From: Sphingobacterium sp. | GTDB taxonomy: Bacteria > Bacteroidota > Bacteroidia > Sphingobacteriales > Sphingobacteriaceae | DNA length: 32,438 nt | Direction of reading: 5' to 3' | Assembly (NCBI GenBank): GCA_031253985.1 | Contig: JAIRVH010000093.1 | Coordinates: 1 to 32,438, forward strand | Shown here: piece by piece, positions 22,218 through 30,849 of the stretch | Position numbering within the stretch: position 1 is the first letter of the stretch | Layout of the letters: each line of letters starts with the position of its first letter | Translations under genes and position numbers: made by a program | The notes under the pieces: generated by a model | Told to the model about the DNA's origin: nothing | What the model saw: only the letters and a program-made list of their open reading frames with translations | The model's database searches: none

Positions 22218-25200
22218 TTAAAATGTATATTGTACCCCTATTGAATAAGACTTAGTAAATGGAAAAATATAACGATCCACACCAGTATTCAATACACTTG
22301 GCTTCGAATTCACACCCGATGGAGCAAATTCAGGATCAATTCCCTTATATTTTGTCCACGTATAGATATTTTGTCCACTAATGTAGAATCTCAAACTCTC
22401 GGAACGGATCGCATGCAACAGGTTTTTAGGTAAAGTATATCCGACTTGTACCTGACGAAGTCTAATAAAATCACCCGATTCCAAAAACCGTGTTGACTCA
22501 CGGCTATTTCCATTGGGATCCTGCAGCACGGCACGAGGAATATCGGTATTGCGGTTACTTTCTGTCCAGGCATTTAAGGTACTGCTCAAAAAATTTGATC
22601 CAGAGCTCATCGCCTCAAAAAAGTAACGATTGCCATTATAGAGTTTATGTCCCCAGCCACTACCGATCAAAGCCGAAAAATCAAAACCTTTATAAGAAGC
22701 GCCAAGGTTTAACCCTACTTCCAATTTCGGTATTCCCGTACCGCTGTATTTCTTATCTTCATCGTCAATCACTCCATTTCCATCAACGTCAACAAAACGT
22801 ATATCACCGGGCTTGGCGTTTTCCTGTAACAATTTACCATCCTTATTCACGTACTTATTCACCTCTTCCATACTTTGGAAAATTCCATCCGTCTGGTATA
22901 GGAAAAACGCACCAATTGGATAACCTACACGAGTTTGGTTTGGAAAATGCTCCGTATCGAACTTCAAGCCATTCCCTAGCAGAATTTGATCTTCATTTGC
23001 TAAGCTTACGACCTTATTTTTCAAAGTAGATAGATTTAAGCCGATATCGTATTGGAAGTCATTTCTCTGATCCCCATACTTCAGTTCTAGTTCAAAACCT
23101 GAGTTTCTGATTTTACCAACATTCAATGTTGGATCTTCCAAGCCCGATGAGGGCGCCACTTTCTTGGTAATCAATAGATCATTTGTGGTTTTGATAAAAT
23201 AGTTCACCGAACCTTTTAGCTTGTTATTAAATAAACCAAAGTCGGCGCCTAAATTCTTCGATTCCGTGGTCTCCCAACTCAATAGACGATTTTCAAGTCC
23301 CATAGCGATACTTCCTGGCCAGGGATTACCACTTCCTCGCACATAGCCCATGTACAAATTATTATAGGTACTGATAAGTGCCTGATGATCATAATACCCC
23401 AATGCGACTTCATTTCCCAATTTCCCCCAGCTTCCCCGTAATTTCAGATTTGAAAGAACGGTTTCTTTTGGAAAAAATGGTTCTTCGTCAATTTTCCAGC
23501 CCAAAGCAATTGACGGGAAATTTCCATAACGGCTATCTCTACCAAATTTGGAGGAGCCATCGCGACGCATGGTTAACTGAACCAAATATCGATTAGCGTA
23601 AGAATAATTGACACGGCCGAATATAGACATACGGTTATAATCATATTTGGTTCCATCTGCAGAAAAGGTCCCACCTTGTCCTGAGCTGATTGTCATAAAA
23701 TTTGGATCCAAAAAACCTTCTGCATTTTCTTTTGTTACCAAAGCACCGTTCTCTACTGAGTAAACAATCTTCTTCCCCTCAACACCGACATTATTCCAAT
23801 TCGATTCCTGCAGATTCAAAGAAGTTCCCAAAAGGCCATTAATGCTATGTTTTCCAAATTCTCTCTTATAATTCAAAAGATTATCGAACACCTGTTCCTG
23901 CCAATAACTACGCCCTTCACTGTAAAATGGATATTCATAGGGATTCTTCTCATCCGAAGCAAATGGTGGATAATGATAGTAGTTTTGTGTATTAATCGCG
24001 TTAAATGCATAGCTTGTCTTAAAACTCAGCCCTTTCATAATATCGACACTAACAAAAGCATTCCCTGCAAAATCCTGTTTTTTTGTCCAGCTTGTTTTAA
24101 AATGTTCGTCTGCTACGACATTCACGTTATTCGGAATCCCACCCCAGTTCGTTAGACCAAATCCACCTTTTTCTGACTCATCATAAACCGGAACCAAAGG
24201 TGAAATCATATAGGCTTCTTTAAGGCTAAAATTTGGGCCATGATACTTGGAATTCGTATATGCCATATTTCCCTCCACGGTAAAAATATTCTTCTTTGTA
24301 GCCAATTTCATTCGGACATTCTCCTTTTTAAAATCGTTTGCAATGACAACACCTTTATCGTTACTTAAATTAGCGGAAAGCGAATAACGCGTATTGTCCT
24401 GCCCACCCCGAATAGCCAAACTGTTGGAAGTCGATAAGCCTTTGCGGAATACTTCATCCTGCCAATCCGTATTATGATTCCCTGGATTGTTAATATAATC
24501 AGGTAGCTTGACCGGTGTCGTCGCATACTTATTATATTCATCATACATTTGACGATGTACCTTCACGTAGCCTTCTGCATCGAGGACCTTAAGTCTATTT
24601 GAGGTTTGCGTTACATTCGTAAAACTATTGATATCAACAAGAATTTTACCGGCTTTACCTGCTTTCGTTGTTACAATAACTACCCCATTAGCCGCAACAG
24701 AACCATATATTGCTGCAGCGGCACCATCTTTCAGGATCTCCATACTCTCAATATCATTAGGGTTGACATTACTAATCGTCCCTGGAAAACCGTCAATAAT
24801 ATAAAGTGGATCATTGCTACCAAACGTATTAACTCCACGTATCTTAATCTGAACCCCTGCCCCGGCTATACCGCTATTCTTTTGCACATTTACTCCTGCG
24901 GCTACCCCTTGTAGTGCTTCTGCCGGATTAGTTGTGGCGCGCTTGGCAAGATCTTTCGTGTTTATACTAGCGATTGCTCCTGTAACATCCGATTTTTTCA
25001 AGGTACCATATCCGATCACAACCACCTCTTCAAGTTCCCTGTTGCTAGAGACTAAAGTAATATTAATATCTTTCCCGCTTTGAACTTCAATCTGTTGCTT
25101 TTGATATCCAACGTAGCTGAGTTGAAGTTGGTCCTTCTCATTGATAGCTATAGAAAATTTTCCGAACAGATCTGTCGCTACGGTCTTTCCACTACTTAGC

Positions 25201-25580
25201 GCATGTATACTTACACCAGCCAATGCCTCTCCCTGTTGATTCAAAACCACACCTTTTATCTCGCTCGCCTGCTGTTTGTTTGTTACTTTTCGTTTCAGTA
25301 GAATCCGTTTACCGGAAATATCATAGGCAATTACACTCTGTTGCAATGCATCTTTTAACAGAGCCTCCAGACTCGTTGCCTGTGCATCGAATGCAAGCGG
25401 AGTTTTAATGTCCACATCCGAATTACTAAACATAAATGAATAGCCGTACTTCTTTTCAACAATTTCAATCAGAGATTTGAGCGTTGAAGGCTCCCTCTTG
25501 TTCGCCATCTGCTGTGCATTTACGGCAAAGAAGGTCTGGCTGAGGAGTAAAAGACTCATCAGAATAGGTTTCTTTTTCAT
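22218..25580 (-). CDS. SusC/RagA-family TonB-dependent outer-membrane receptor with STN domain
   Basis: Outer-membrane, TonB-driven importer of 1120 residues. Order: signal peptide ending NAQ (about 1-23); STN signalling domain (about 35-100, YGYSFMFSNSDVDIKT and ILLKRKV); carboxypeptidase-like beta domain (about 107-185); TonB box region EVVVIGYGTLKKSDVTGAI; plug (about 195-320, PAEALQGVAAGVNV, DPLYIIDGFPG and IEILKDGAAAAIYG-like sequence); then the 22-strand barrel ending in Phe (SIGVQYTF). The STN domain is the part that contacts a FecR-type anti-sigma factor, and such a gene lies directly upstream with its sigma factor. SusD follows. Substrate unknown. Confidence 0.96.
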   Translation of the reverse strand: MKKKPILMSLLLLSQTFFAVNAQQMANKREPSTLKSLIEIVEKKYGYSFMFSNSDVDIKTPLAFDAQATSLEALLKDALQQSVIAYDISGKRILLKRKVTNKQQASEIKGVVLNQQGEALAGVSIHALSSGKTVATDLFGKFSIAINEKDQLQLSYVGYQKQQIEVQSGKDINITLVSSNRELEEVVVIGYGTLKKSDVTGAIASINTKDLAKRATTNPAEALQGVAAGVNVQKNSGIAGAGVQIKIRGVNTFGSNDPLYIIDGFPGTISNVNPNDIESMEILKDGAAAAIYGSVAANGVVIVTTKAGKAGKILVDINSFTNVTQTSNRLKVLDAEGYVKVHRQMYDEYNKYATTPVKLPDYINNPGNHNTDWQDEVFRKGLSTSNSLAIRGGQDNTRYSLSANLSNDKGVVIANDFKKENVRMKLATKKNIFTVEGNMAYTNSKYHGPNFSLKEAYMISPLVPVYDESEKGGFGLTNWGGIPNNVNVVADEHFKTSWTKKQDFAGNAFVSVDIMKGLSFKTSYAFNAINTQNYYHYPPFASDEKNPYEYPFYSEGRSYWQEQVFDNLLNYKREFGKHSINGLLGTSLNLQESNWNNVGVEGKKIVYSVENGALVTKENAEGFLDPNFMTISSGQGGTFSADGTKYDYNRMSIFGRVNYSYANRYLVQLTMRRDGSSKFGRDSRYGNFPSIALGWKIDEEPFFPKETVLSNLKLRGSWGKLGNEVALGYYDHQALISTYNNLYMGYVRGSGNPWPGSIAMGLENRLLSWETTESKNLGADFGLFNNKLKGSVNYFIKTTNDLLITKKVAPSSGLEDPTLNVGKIRNSGFELELKYGDQRNDFQYDIGLNLSTLKNKVVSLANEDQILLGNGLKFDTEHFPNQTRVGYPIGAFFLYQTDGIFQSMEEVNKYVNKDGKLLQENAKPGDIRFVDVDGNGVIDDEDKKYSGTGIPKLEVGLNLGASYKGFDFSALIGSGWGHKLYNGNRYFFEAMSSGSNFLSSTLNAWTESNRNTDIPRAVLQDPNGNSRESTRFLESGDFIRLRQVQVGYTLPKNLLHAIRSESLRFYISGQNIYTWTKYKGIDPEFAPSGVNSKPSVLNTGVDRYIFPFTKSYSIGVQYTF

Positions 25581-25628
25581 AATTTATGGTATATTTTTTA
25601 AGTAGTTTACATCATCAATTTGAGGTTA

Positions 25629-26645
25629 TTATTTTTTTGAAACGATAACAACGGATTTCCCTGCAATCTTATAGTGAATTGGTGTAATGACATTGATCAA
25701 TTCCAAAATCTCCCGTAAGCTTTCGGTTTTAACTTTGAAGGTATAACGGCGGTCAGTATCTAGGCCTTTCCAATCAATATCCACTCCATACCAGCGCTCT
25801 AACTTTCTTAAAACCAAATCCAACGGTTCATTTTCAAAATCTAATTCTTCAGACTTCCACATACTGTATTGTACGGCATCTTTCTGCCCTACACGCGTAT
25901 ATTTGCCTGTGGTTTTATCCAATTGAATCCAATTATTTGGCAACAACTCGCCTACAAGTTTTCCCTCTTTATCATTTATTGTAACTTTTCCCCGCAATAA
26001 AGAAACTTCGATCTTTGTATCGTCAGGATAAGCGGAAACATCAAAAGCTGTTCCCTTAACAACCACATCCAGATCGGAAGTTTTTACAACAAAAGGAAGA
26101 TTCTCCTTTTTTACCACATCAAAAAAAGCTTCGCCTTCAAGTTCAACTTTTCGGTCATACTGATTAAATGCCTGTGTATAAATAAGCTTGGTACCGGTAT
26201 TCAACCATGCTTTAGAACCATCTGGAAGAGTAATCGAAGACTTCTGTCCAGGTGCCGTATAAACAATTGTATGTGCTTCTAAGGATTTTTTTAGAGCAAT
26301 ATTTGCCTGAATAAAATAGGCTCCCACAAGACCAAGCATAAAAATGAGAATAGCAGCAACACTACCCAACCACAAAAAACGACGGCGTTCAAATGAAATA
26401 GTCCTAACAACAGGGATTATATTTTCTTGAATCCTTTCCCATATTTTCGTACGATTTAACCGATCGATGTTGATGACTGGTTCATGGAGGTGCTTCCACT
26501 CCCCTTTTAACTGCAAAAGATAATGACGATGCTCCTCATCTACCGTGAGCCAAGCATCAATACGATCATTTTCTTCTGCATCACTTTCTTTCCTTAAATA
26601 TCGGACAAGTTCTTCCAGAGACGGCTTATAATTGTTATTCATCAT
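25629..26645 (-). CDS. FecR-family anti-sigma factor (DUF4974)
   Basis: Inner-membrane regulator that holds the neighbouring ECF sigma factor and responds to the SusC STN domain. About 338 residues: cytoplasmic N-terminal helices (1-85, with RYLRKESDAEENDRIDAWL), one membrane span (about 91-112), a periplasmic FecR domain with APGQKSSITLPDGSKAWLNT and LEGEAFFDV, and a C-terminal DUF4974 domain (LDLVLRKLERWYGVDI, YTFKVKTESLREILELI). The frame extends to a GTG at 26669; ATG codons at 26645 and 26642 are better starts. It sits 72 nt after the sigma gene and 48 nt before susC. Confidence 0.92.
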   Translation of the reverse strand: MMNNNYKPSLEELVRYLRKESDAEENDRIDAWLTVDEEHRHYLLQLKGEWKHLHEPVINIDRLNRTKIWERIQENIIPVVRTISFERRRFLWLGSVAAILIFMLGLVGAYFIQANIALKKSLEAHTIVYTAPGQKSSITLPDGSKAWLNTGTKLIYTQAFNQYDRKVELEGEAFFDVVKKENLPFVVKTSDLDVVVKGTAFDVSAYPDDTKIEVSLLRGKVTINDKEGKLVGELLPNNWIQLDKTTGKYTRVGQKDAVQYSMWKSEELDFENEPLDLVLRKLERWYGVDIDWKGLDTDRRYTFKVKTESLREILELINVITPIHYKIAGKSVVIVSKK

Positions 26646-26717
26646 TTTGGGTTTACGACAAATAGACACCTAAGCTGAACAAAACCCCTAAACGATTGGG
26701 ATCTTTTTTCGAAAAAT

Positions 26718-27314
26718 TTAAGAAAGCACCGGTATACTAGCTCCACACAGAGCTAATACCAATAAAATCGAATCAGGATAAAGAATCTGGTATCGCTCAA
26801 GAATATGTATTCTTATTTTTTTTAAGGCTATTGACATCTGATTCTCTACCGTTTTTATTGATATTTCAAGTTCCTGTGAGACTTGTTGGTAACTCTTCTG
26901 TTCTTCTTTGCAATACTGATAAATGAGCTTACATTTTTCAGGTAATTTTTCAATTGCCTCCTGATAGACCAAGGCGAATTCTTCCCTATTGACACACTCT
27001 TCCGCTTCTTGGCGGGTTATTTCCTCTTTAAACCAACGTTCCAAATGGGCTAAACGTGTACTTTCATTTCGAAGAGCATTTAGTACGCGATTACGAGACG
27101 CTCGATAGAGATAGGTCTTTACATGAAAAATATGGATTTGATCCCTGTCCTCCCACAATTTGACGAATACATCCTGCAGACAATCTTCAATTAACTGAAT
27201 GTCGCGAGTGTAATAACCCAAGAAATGACAAAGCTCATCAAAATAATGATGAAACACCTCCTTAAGTGCTTCTTCATTAATCAGCAGTTCGTCAATCGGG
27301 TTATTTTTATTCAT
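26718..27314 (-). CDS. FecI-like ECF RNA polymerase sigma factor
   Basis: A 198-residue group IV sigma factor. Region 2 is around residues 18-80 (YFDELCHFLGYYTRDIQLIEDCLQDVFVKLWE, then YLYRASRNRVLNALR); region 4 is around 118-175 (LPEKCKLIYQYCKEEQKSYQQVSQELEISIKTVENQMSIALKKI), with the helix-turn-helix SYQQVSQELEISIKTVENQ. A short hydrophobic tail follows. It should activate the susC operon when FecR releases it. Its own promoter looks like a housekeeping one (TTTG, 19 nt, TAGCTTAG at 27331-27361), consistent with constant low supply. Confidence 0.94.
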   Translation of the reverse strand: MNKNNPIDELLINEEALKEVFHHYFDELCHFLGYYTRDIQLIEDCLQDVFVKLWEDRDQIHIFHVKTYLYRASRNRVLNALRNESTRLAHLERWFKEEITRQEAEECVNREEFALVYQEAIEKLPEKCKLIYQYCKEEQKSYQQVSQELEISIKTVENQMSIALKKIRIHILERYQILYPDSILLVLALCGASIPVLS

Positions 27315-27330
27315 TTATTAGGTTTTGGAA

Positions 27331-27361
27331 CTAAGCTATAAAATAAAACAGGATTTACAAA
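27331..27361 (-). promoter_or_regulatory. Housekeeping-type promoter of the ECF sigma gene
   Basis: On the minus strand: TTTG (27358-27361), exactly 19 nt, TAGCTTAG (27331-27338, 7 of 8 consensus positions). Predicted start near 27326, about 12 nt before the ATG at 27314. Confidence 0.6.
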
Positions 27362-27446
27362 AAAAGCAAGTGTGATCATCTTAACATATTTTGCACGGAT
27401 TTTCACCTTATTTTATGAAATCGTTCCATAATTCCAGAGTAGGCTT

Positions 27447-27482
27447 AAAAAAAAACGACCTGCAATTGGCAGGTCGTTTTTT
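27447..27482. terminator. Strong intrinsic terminator after hemE
   Basis: CGACCTGC (27456-27463) and GCAGGTCG (27469-27476) with a 5-nt loop; A9 on the left and T6 on the right, making it bidirectional. It closes the HK-RR-TPR-hemE operon, 16 nt after the hemE stop, and insulates it from the sigma factor gene. Confidence 0.9.
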
Positions 27483-27498
27483 AATTGAATATAGCGCG

Positions 27499-28536
27499 CT
27501 AATAGCGAAACTCTTTCACTACTTCAATGGCATATTTTACATTGTCAAAAGGAATATCCGGCATAATACCATGTCCCAAATTGAAAATAAAGCCATTTTC
27601 GCCTCTCATACGTTCAAATAAGTCTATGATTTTCTTTTTGATAACAGATTTATCGGCGTATAGAACAAATGGATCCAAATTCCCTTGGACAGCAATACCT
27701 TGTGGCAAAGATTGCTTCATATTTTTCAAATCTGCATTCCAATCAATAGAGACAACATCAGGTTGAGCGTCGACCATCATTGGCGCAAAAACGGAAGATC
27801 CTTTACAAAAGGAAATAACTGGAATATCCTTGCGATTCAACTTAGCGATAATCTGCTTGTTATAATAATGCGAAAAATCACGGTAATCATTCCATGATAA
27901 AGCCAAAGCCCAGCTATCAAATAATTGAACCGCATTTACACCAGCAGCAATCTGCATATTTAGATATTCAACCGTTACATCGGCGATCTTTTGAAGAATC
28001 ATATGCGCCAATTCAGGCTGATTATTCAACATCAACTTAGTCAGCTTAAAATCTTTTGAAGATCCACCTTCAACCAAATAACTCAAGATCGTAAATGGGG
28101 CTCCTGCAAATCCGATTAGGGGAATACGATTATCAAGACGCTGTTGGATTACTTTGATGGCATCGGCAACATATTGCAATTTATCCAAGCAGTTGGTAGA
28201 CAAAGCTTCCGCATCCTTTATAGAACGAACTGGATTAGAAAAACGAGGACCAACACCTTGTTCAAAGGACAGATCCCCTCCCATCGCTTCAGCCGTAACT
28301 AAAATATCTGAGAATAAAATAGCGGCATCAATACCCAATAAATCCACTGGAAGCATGGTGACATCTGCGGCGATCTCCGGGGTTTTGCACATTTCCAAGA
28401 AGGAATATTTATTTTTTATATCCCAGTATTCCTTCATAAAGCGTCCAGCTTGACGCATCATCCACACAGGAGGTCTTTCCGTTTGCTGCGAAAATGCAGC
28501 TCTAATCAATAAGTCGTTTTGTAAAGTAGTACTCAC
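27499..28536 (-). CDS. hemE: Uroporphyrinogen decarboxylase
   Basis: Cytoplasmic heme-pathway enzyme converting uroporphyrinogen III to coproporphyrinogen III. The 345-residue product has the N-terminal signature PPVWMMRQAGRFMKEYW, the catalytic-region DILVTAEAMG, GFAGAPFTILSYLVEGG and the C-terminal FNLGHGIMPD. The start is GTG at 28536; its first base is also the last base of the TAG stop of the preceding TPR gene (TAGTG), so translation is probably coupled. It ends the minus-strand operon that begins with a two-component system. hemJ is elsewhere in the window. Confidence 0.96.
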   Translation of the reverse strand: MSTTLQNDLLIRAAFSQQTERPPVWMMRQAGRFMKEYWDIKNKYSFLEMCKTPEIAADVTMLPVDLLGIDAAILFSDILVTAEAMGGDLSFEQGVGPRFSNPVRSIKDAEALSTNCLDKLQYVADAIKVIQQRLDNRIPLIGFAGAPFTILSYLVEGGSSKDFKLTKLMLNNQPELAHMILQKIADVTVEYLNMQIAAGVNAVQLFDSWALALSWNDYRDFSHYYNKQIIAKLNRKDIPVISFCKGSSVFAPMMVDAQPDVVSIDWNADLKNMKQSLPQGIAVQGNLDPFVLYADKSVIKKKIIDLFERMRGENGFIFNLGHGIMPDIPFDNVKYAIEVVKEFRY

Positions 28537-29054
28537 TATAAATGTTTTGAAATTTCGTTTTCTATTTTTGTAATAATGCTGTTCTGTCTCGCTGTCAAAT
28601 GTAATTTGTTAGCAACATCTGTATATGCTCTCGCTCTTTGATAATCCAACTTTCGAAGTGCTATATTTGCCAGATTAATCATGACCATGCCTTTCTCATT
28701 ATCCTTTTTCCAAGGCAAGCGAGATGCAAGCTGGAAATGATACTCTGCTTCATCAACACGTTCCTCTTTCAGCGCAATATTTCCCATCATGAATTCATAA
28801 AAATTCCGTCTGCCTTTACGCAGTGTGTCTGGGTTCTTTATCTCCGCTAGCAAGCTTTTCGTTTTTTCATAATCTTGTCTATGAAAAGCCTGTGTCGCCA
28901 AAAAAACAGATCCCTCTCTGAAATGGCTCCAGATTAAATACCCTATCCCTCCAGCAATTAATACAGAAGTCTGGTAGTAACCATGATATAAGCCATAGCC
29001 CAAAAATAATGCGGCAATAAAAATAACGGCTATTCTAGCCTTGATTGTCATCAT
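28536..29054 (-). CDS. Membrane-anchored TPR-like protein
   Basis: A 172-residue protein with two hydrophobic N-terminal segments (about 8-25 and 29-45: IAVIFIAALFLGYGLYHGYY and VLIAGGIGYLIWSHF) and a soluble helical part of tetratricopeptide character: repeats such as AFHRQDYEKTKSLLAEI, ALKEERVDEAEYHFQLASRLP, and ANIALRKLDYQRARAYTDVANKL. Probably a scaffold on the inner membrane; partner unknown. It starts 9 nt after the response-regulator stop and overlaps the hemE start by one base, so it is in the same operon. Start codon could be either of two adjacent ATGs. Confidence 0.8.
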   Translation of the reverse strand: MMTIKARIAVIFIAALFLGYGLYHGYYQTSVLIAGGIGYLIWSHFREGSVFLATQAFHRQDYEKTKSLLAEIKNPDTLRKGRRNFYEFMMGNIALKEERVDEAEYHFQLASRLPWKKDNEKGMVMINLANIALRKLDYQRARAYTDVANKLHLTARQNSIITKIENEISKHL

Positions 29055-29063
29055 CTCTTTTTC

Positions 29064-29771
29064 CTACGCGTTATTGTCGGTAAACTTATAACCAACACCT
29101 CTAATGGAATGGAAATAAATAGGATGTTTTTGATCAGGTTCGAAATATTTTCGGAAAGTTAGGATAAAGTTGTCGATCGTACGTGTCGATGGATAAACAT
29201 CGTAATTCCATACCGTCTCCAATATTTGCTCACGCGATACAGCCTCATTACGTCTTTCAATCAACAGCTTCAATAACATCGTTTCTTTCTTGGTCAAAGA
29301 AGTGATGGTACCATCCGCATGATGCAGTTCATAAGAATTAAAATAGATCGTCTTATCACCGATTTGGTAGGAATTTAACTCCTTCAAATCGTCCGGTTTC
29401 ATACCACGACGCACCAGATTTCCCACACGAAGGATCAGTTCCTCCAAGTTGAAAGGCTTTACCAAATAATCGTCAGCCCCCTTCTTAAGGCCTGTAATTC
29501 GATCCTCACTGCTATTTTTCGCAGTTAAAAACATGATAGGAACTTCAGTGTTTTGCAGTCGAATAGTTTCAGCAACTTGGAATCCATCAATTTCCGGAAT
29601 CATCACATCTAAAACCACCAAGTTGAAACGTTCTTCCTTGAATACTTTTAATGCTTTTTTTCCGTCGGTAGCCGTAGTGACACGGTAGCCTTCCATTTCG
29701 AGATTCAACTTGATAGCTTCTAGCAAGTGTTCTTCATCTTCGACAAGTAATATTCTTTGTTTACTTTGCAT
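29064..29771 (-). CDS. OmpR-family response regulator
   Basis: A 235-residue DNA-binding response regulator. Receiver domain (1-120) with acidic pocket Glu11/Asp12, phospho-acceptor Asp55 in VVLDVMIPEIDGF, FLTAKN and YLVKPFN; then an OmpR-type winged helix (about 130-230) ending GVGYKF. The ATG at 29771 is chosen and overlaps the kinase stop by 11 nt; a TTG at 29780 is less likely. Cognate kinase is the upstream neighbour. An inverted repeat near the kinase promoter (30665-30680) may be its binding site, but this is inferred only from position. Confidence 0.93.
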   Translation of the reverse strand: MQSKQRILLVEDEEHLLEAIKLNLEMEGYRVTTATDGKKALKVFKEERFNLVVLDVMIPEIDGFQVAETIRLQNTEVPIMFLTAKNSSEDRITGLKKGADDYLVKPFNLEELILRVGNLVRRGMKPDDLKELNSYQIGDKTIYFNSYELHHADGTITSLTKKETMLLKLLIERRNEAVSREQILETVWNYDVYPSTRTIDNFILTFRKYFEPDQKHPIYFHSIRGVGYKFTDNNA

Positions 29772-30636
29772 TTCTTTCAAATGTTACTTCAAAAATACTC
29801 CCTTTAGGAGTGTTATCTTTAACTTTTATGGTCGCGTCGTGTTTCTGCAACACAGTTTTCACGATATATAACCCCAAACCTGTACCTTTGGTTTTCCGTG
29901 TCGCTTCACTCCCCACGCGATAAAACTTATTAAAGATAAGTTTTTTCTCTTCATCACTGATACCGATACCATGGTCAGCAACAGAAAAAATTATTTTATT
30001 ATTCTCCGTATATAATTTTACATCCACCATGGCACAAGCGGGTGAATATTTAATAGCATTTTCAATTAAATTAGTAACCACGTTACTTATCGCAAATTTA
30101 TCAGCATGAATAATAATATCCGCTTCCAAATAAGGTTTCAAAACTTGCGAACTACAAGAATTTTTTTGAAGCCTGTCAACGATCTGCTCTACCAAAGAAG
30201 TAAAATTAAAATCTTCTTTCGGCATACTGTAATTGCGGCTGTCCAATTTGGTAGTCATCAACACATTTTCCACTAAATCATCTAAACGTTCGATATCTTT
30301 TAGTGAATTCCGCAAGAATGTCTGCTGCTGTTCCTTATCCAGATCGCGTCTCAAAATCGTTTGAATATACAATTTGACAGAAGCCAAAGGTGATTTCAGT
30401 TCATGTGTAATCGCCAAAAGAAAATTCTGCTGTTGCTGTAATAATTTTTGTTCTCTTTCAACCAGTCGCTTCAAGCGCCATGCTCCCCATAAAAAGATAA
30501 TCAAAAAGAATATTCCTTCTCCTATGATCATGTTCTTTTTACTGGGGTCAAAGCGAATAAACATCACACCCCACCAAATCAGTTGCATAACCGCGTAGAA
30601 CAATAGAAAATAAAAGAGTAACAGCGCTTTCTTCAT
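29761..30636 (-). CDS. Sensor histidine kinase with minimal sensor region
   Basis: A membrane histidine kinase of 291 residues. Two spans (about 4-27 and 36-53) are separated by fewer than ten residues, so there is almost no extracellular sensor; the signal may be sensed in the membrane or by a partner. His78 in AITHELKSPL is the phosphorylation site. The ATPase domain has NLIENAIKYSP (N box), DHGIGIS (G1), FNKFYRV (F box) and GTGLGLYIVK (G2). The frame runs to a GTG at 30657, but a perfect -7 box lies between that and the ATG at 30636, so the ATG is used. First gene of the HK-RR-TPR-hemE operon. Confidence 0.92.
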   Translation of the reverse strand: MKKALLLFYFLLFYAVMQLIWWGVMFIRFDPSKKNMIIGEGIFFLIIFLWGAWRLKRLVEREQKLLQQQQNFLLAITHELKSPLASVKLYIQTILRRDLDKEQQQTFLRNSLKDIERLDDLVENVLMTTKLDSRNYSMPKEDFNFTSLVEQIVDRLQKNSCSSQVLKPYLEADIIIHADKFAISNVVTNLIENAIKYSPACAMVDVKLYTENNKIIFSVADHGIGISDEEKKLIFNKFYRVGSEATRKTKGTGLGLYIVKTVLQKHDATIKVKDNTPKGSIFEVTFERNAK

Positions 30637-30640
30637 GTGA

Positions 30641-30648
30641 CAAAAATA
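30641..30648 (-). promoter_or_regulatory. -7 promoter element of the HK-RR-TPR-hemE operon
   Basis: TATTTTTG on the minus strand, a perfect match, ending 4 nt before the ATG at 30636. No clear -33 box; an inverted repeat occupies that region, as expected for an activator-dependent or repressed promoter. Confidence 0.5.
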
Positions 30649-30664
30649 GGTATTCACCCATGTA

Positions 30665-30680
30665 TTCGGAAATATCCGAA
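30665..30680. promoter_or_regulatory. Inverted repeat, candidate operator near the kinase promoter
   Basis: TTCGGA, AATA, TCCGAA: a perfect 6-bp inverted repeat with a 4-nt spacer, about 30-45 bases upstream of the predicted kinase transcription start. Could be bound by a dimeric regulator, such as the operon's own response regulator, although OmpR-type regulators more often use direct repeats. Confidence 0.35.
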
Positions 30681-30813
30681 GGATTATGACACAAAGAAGA
30701 AAATTAACCGATTTCCAATAAGACTAAAATTGCGTAACAATCAAACAGGCCCTAAATGAATCCCCTTATCGATAAAATTTATCTTTAACTTCATCCATAC
30801 CTAACAGGACAGA

Positions 30814-30846
30814 TTTGCATTTTCAGGCAAATTTATTTTAGTTTTG
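30814..30846 (+). promoter_or_regulatory. Promoter of the HAD nucleotidase gene
   Basis: TTTG (30814-30817), 21 nt, TAGTTTTG (30839-30846). Both elements match. The -7 box ends 3 nt before the ATG at 30850, so the mRNA would be leaderless or nearly so. Confidence 0.65.
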
Positions 30847-30849
30847 TAT

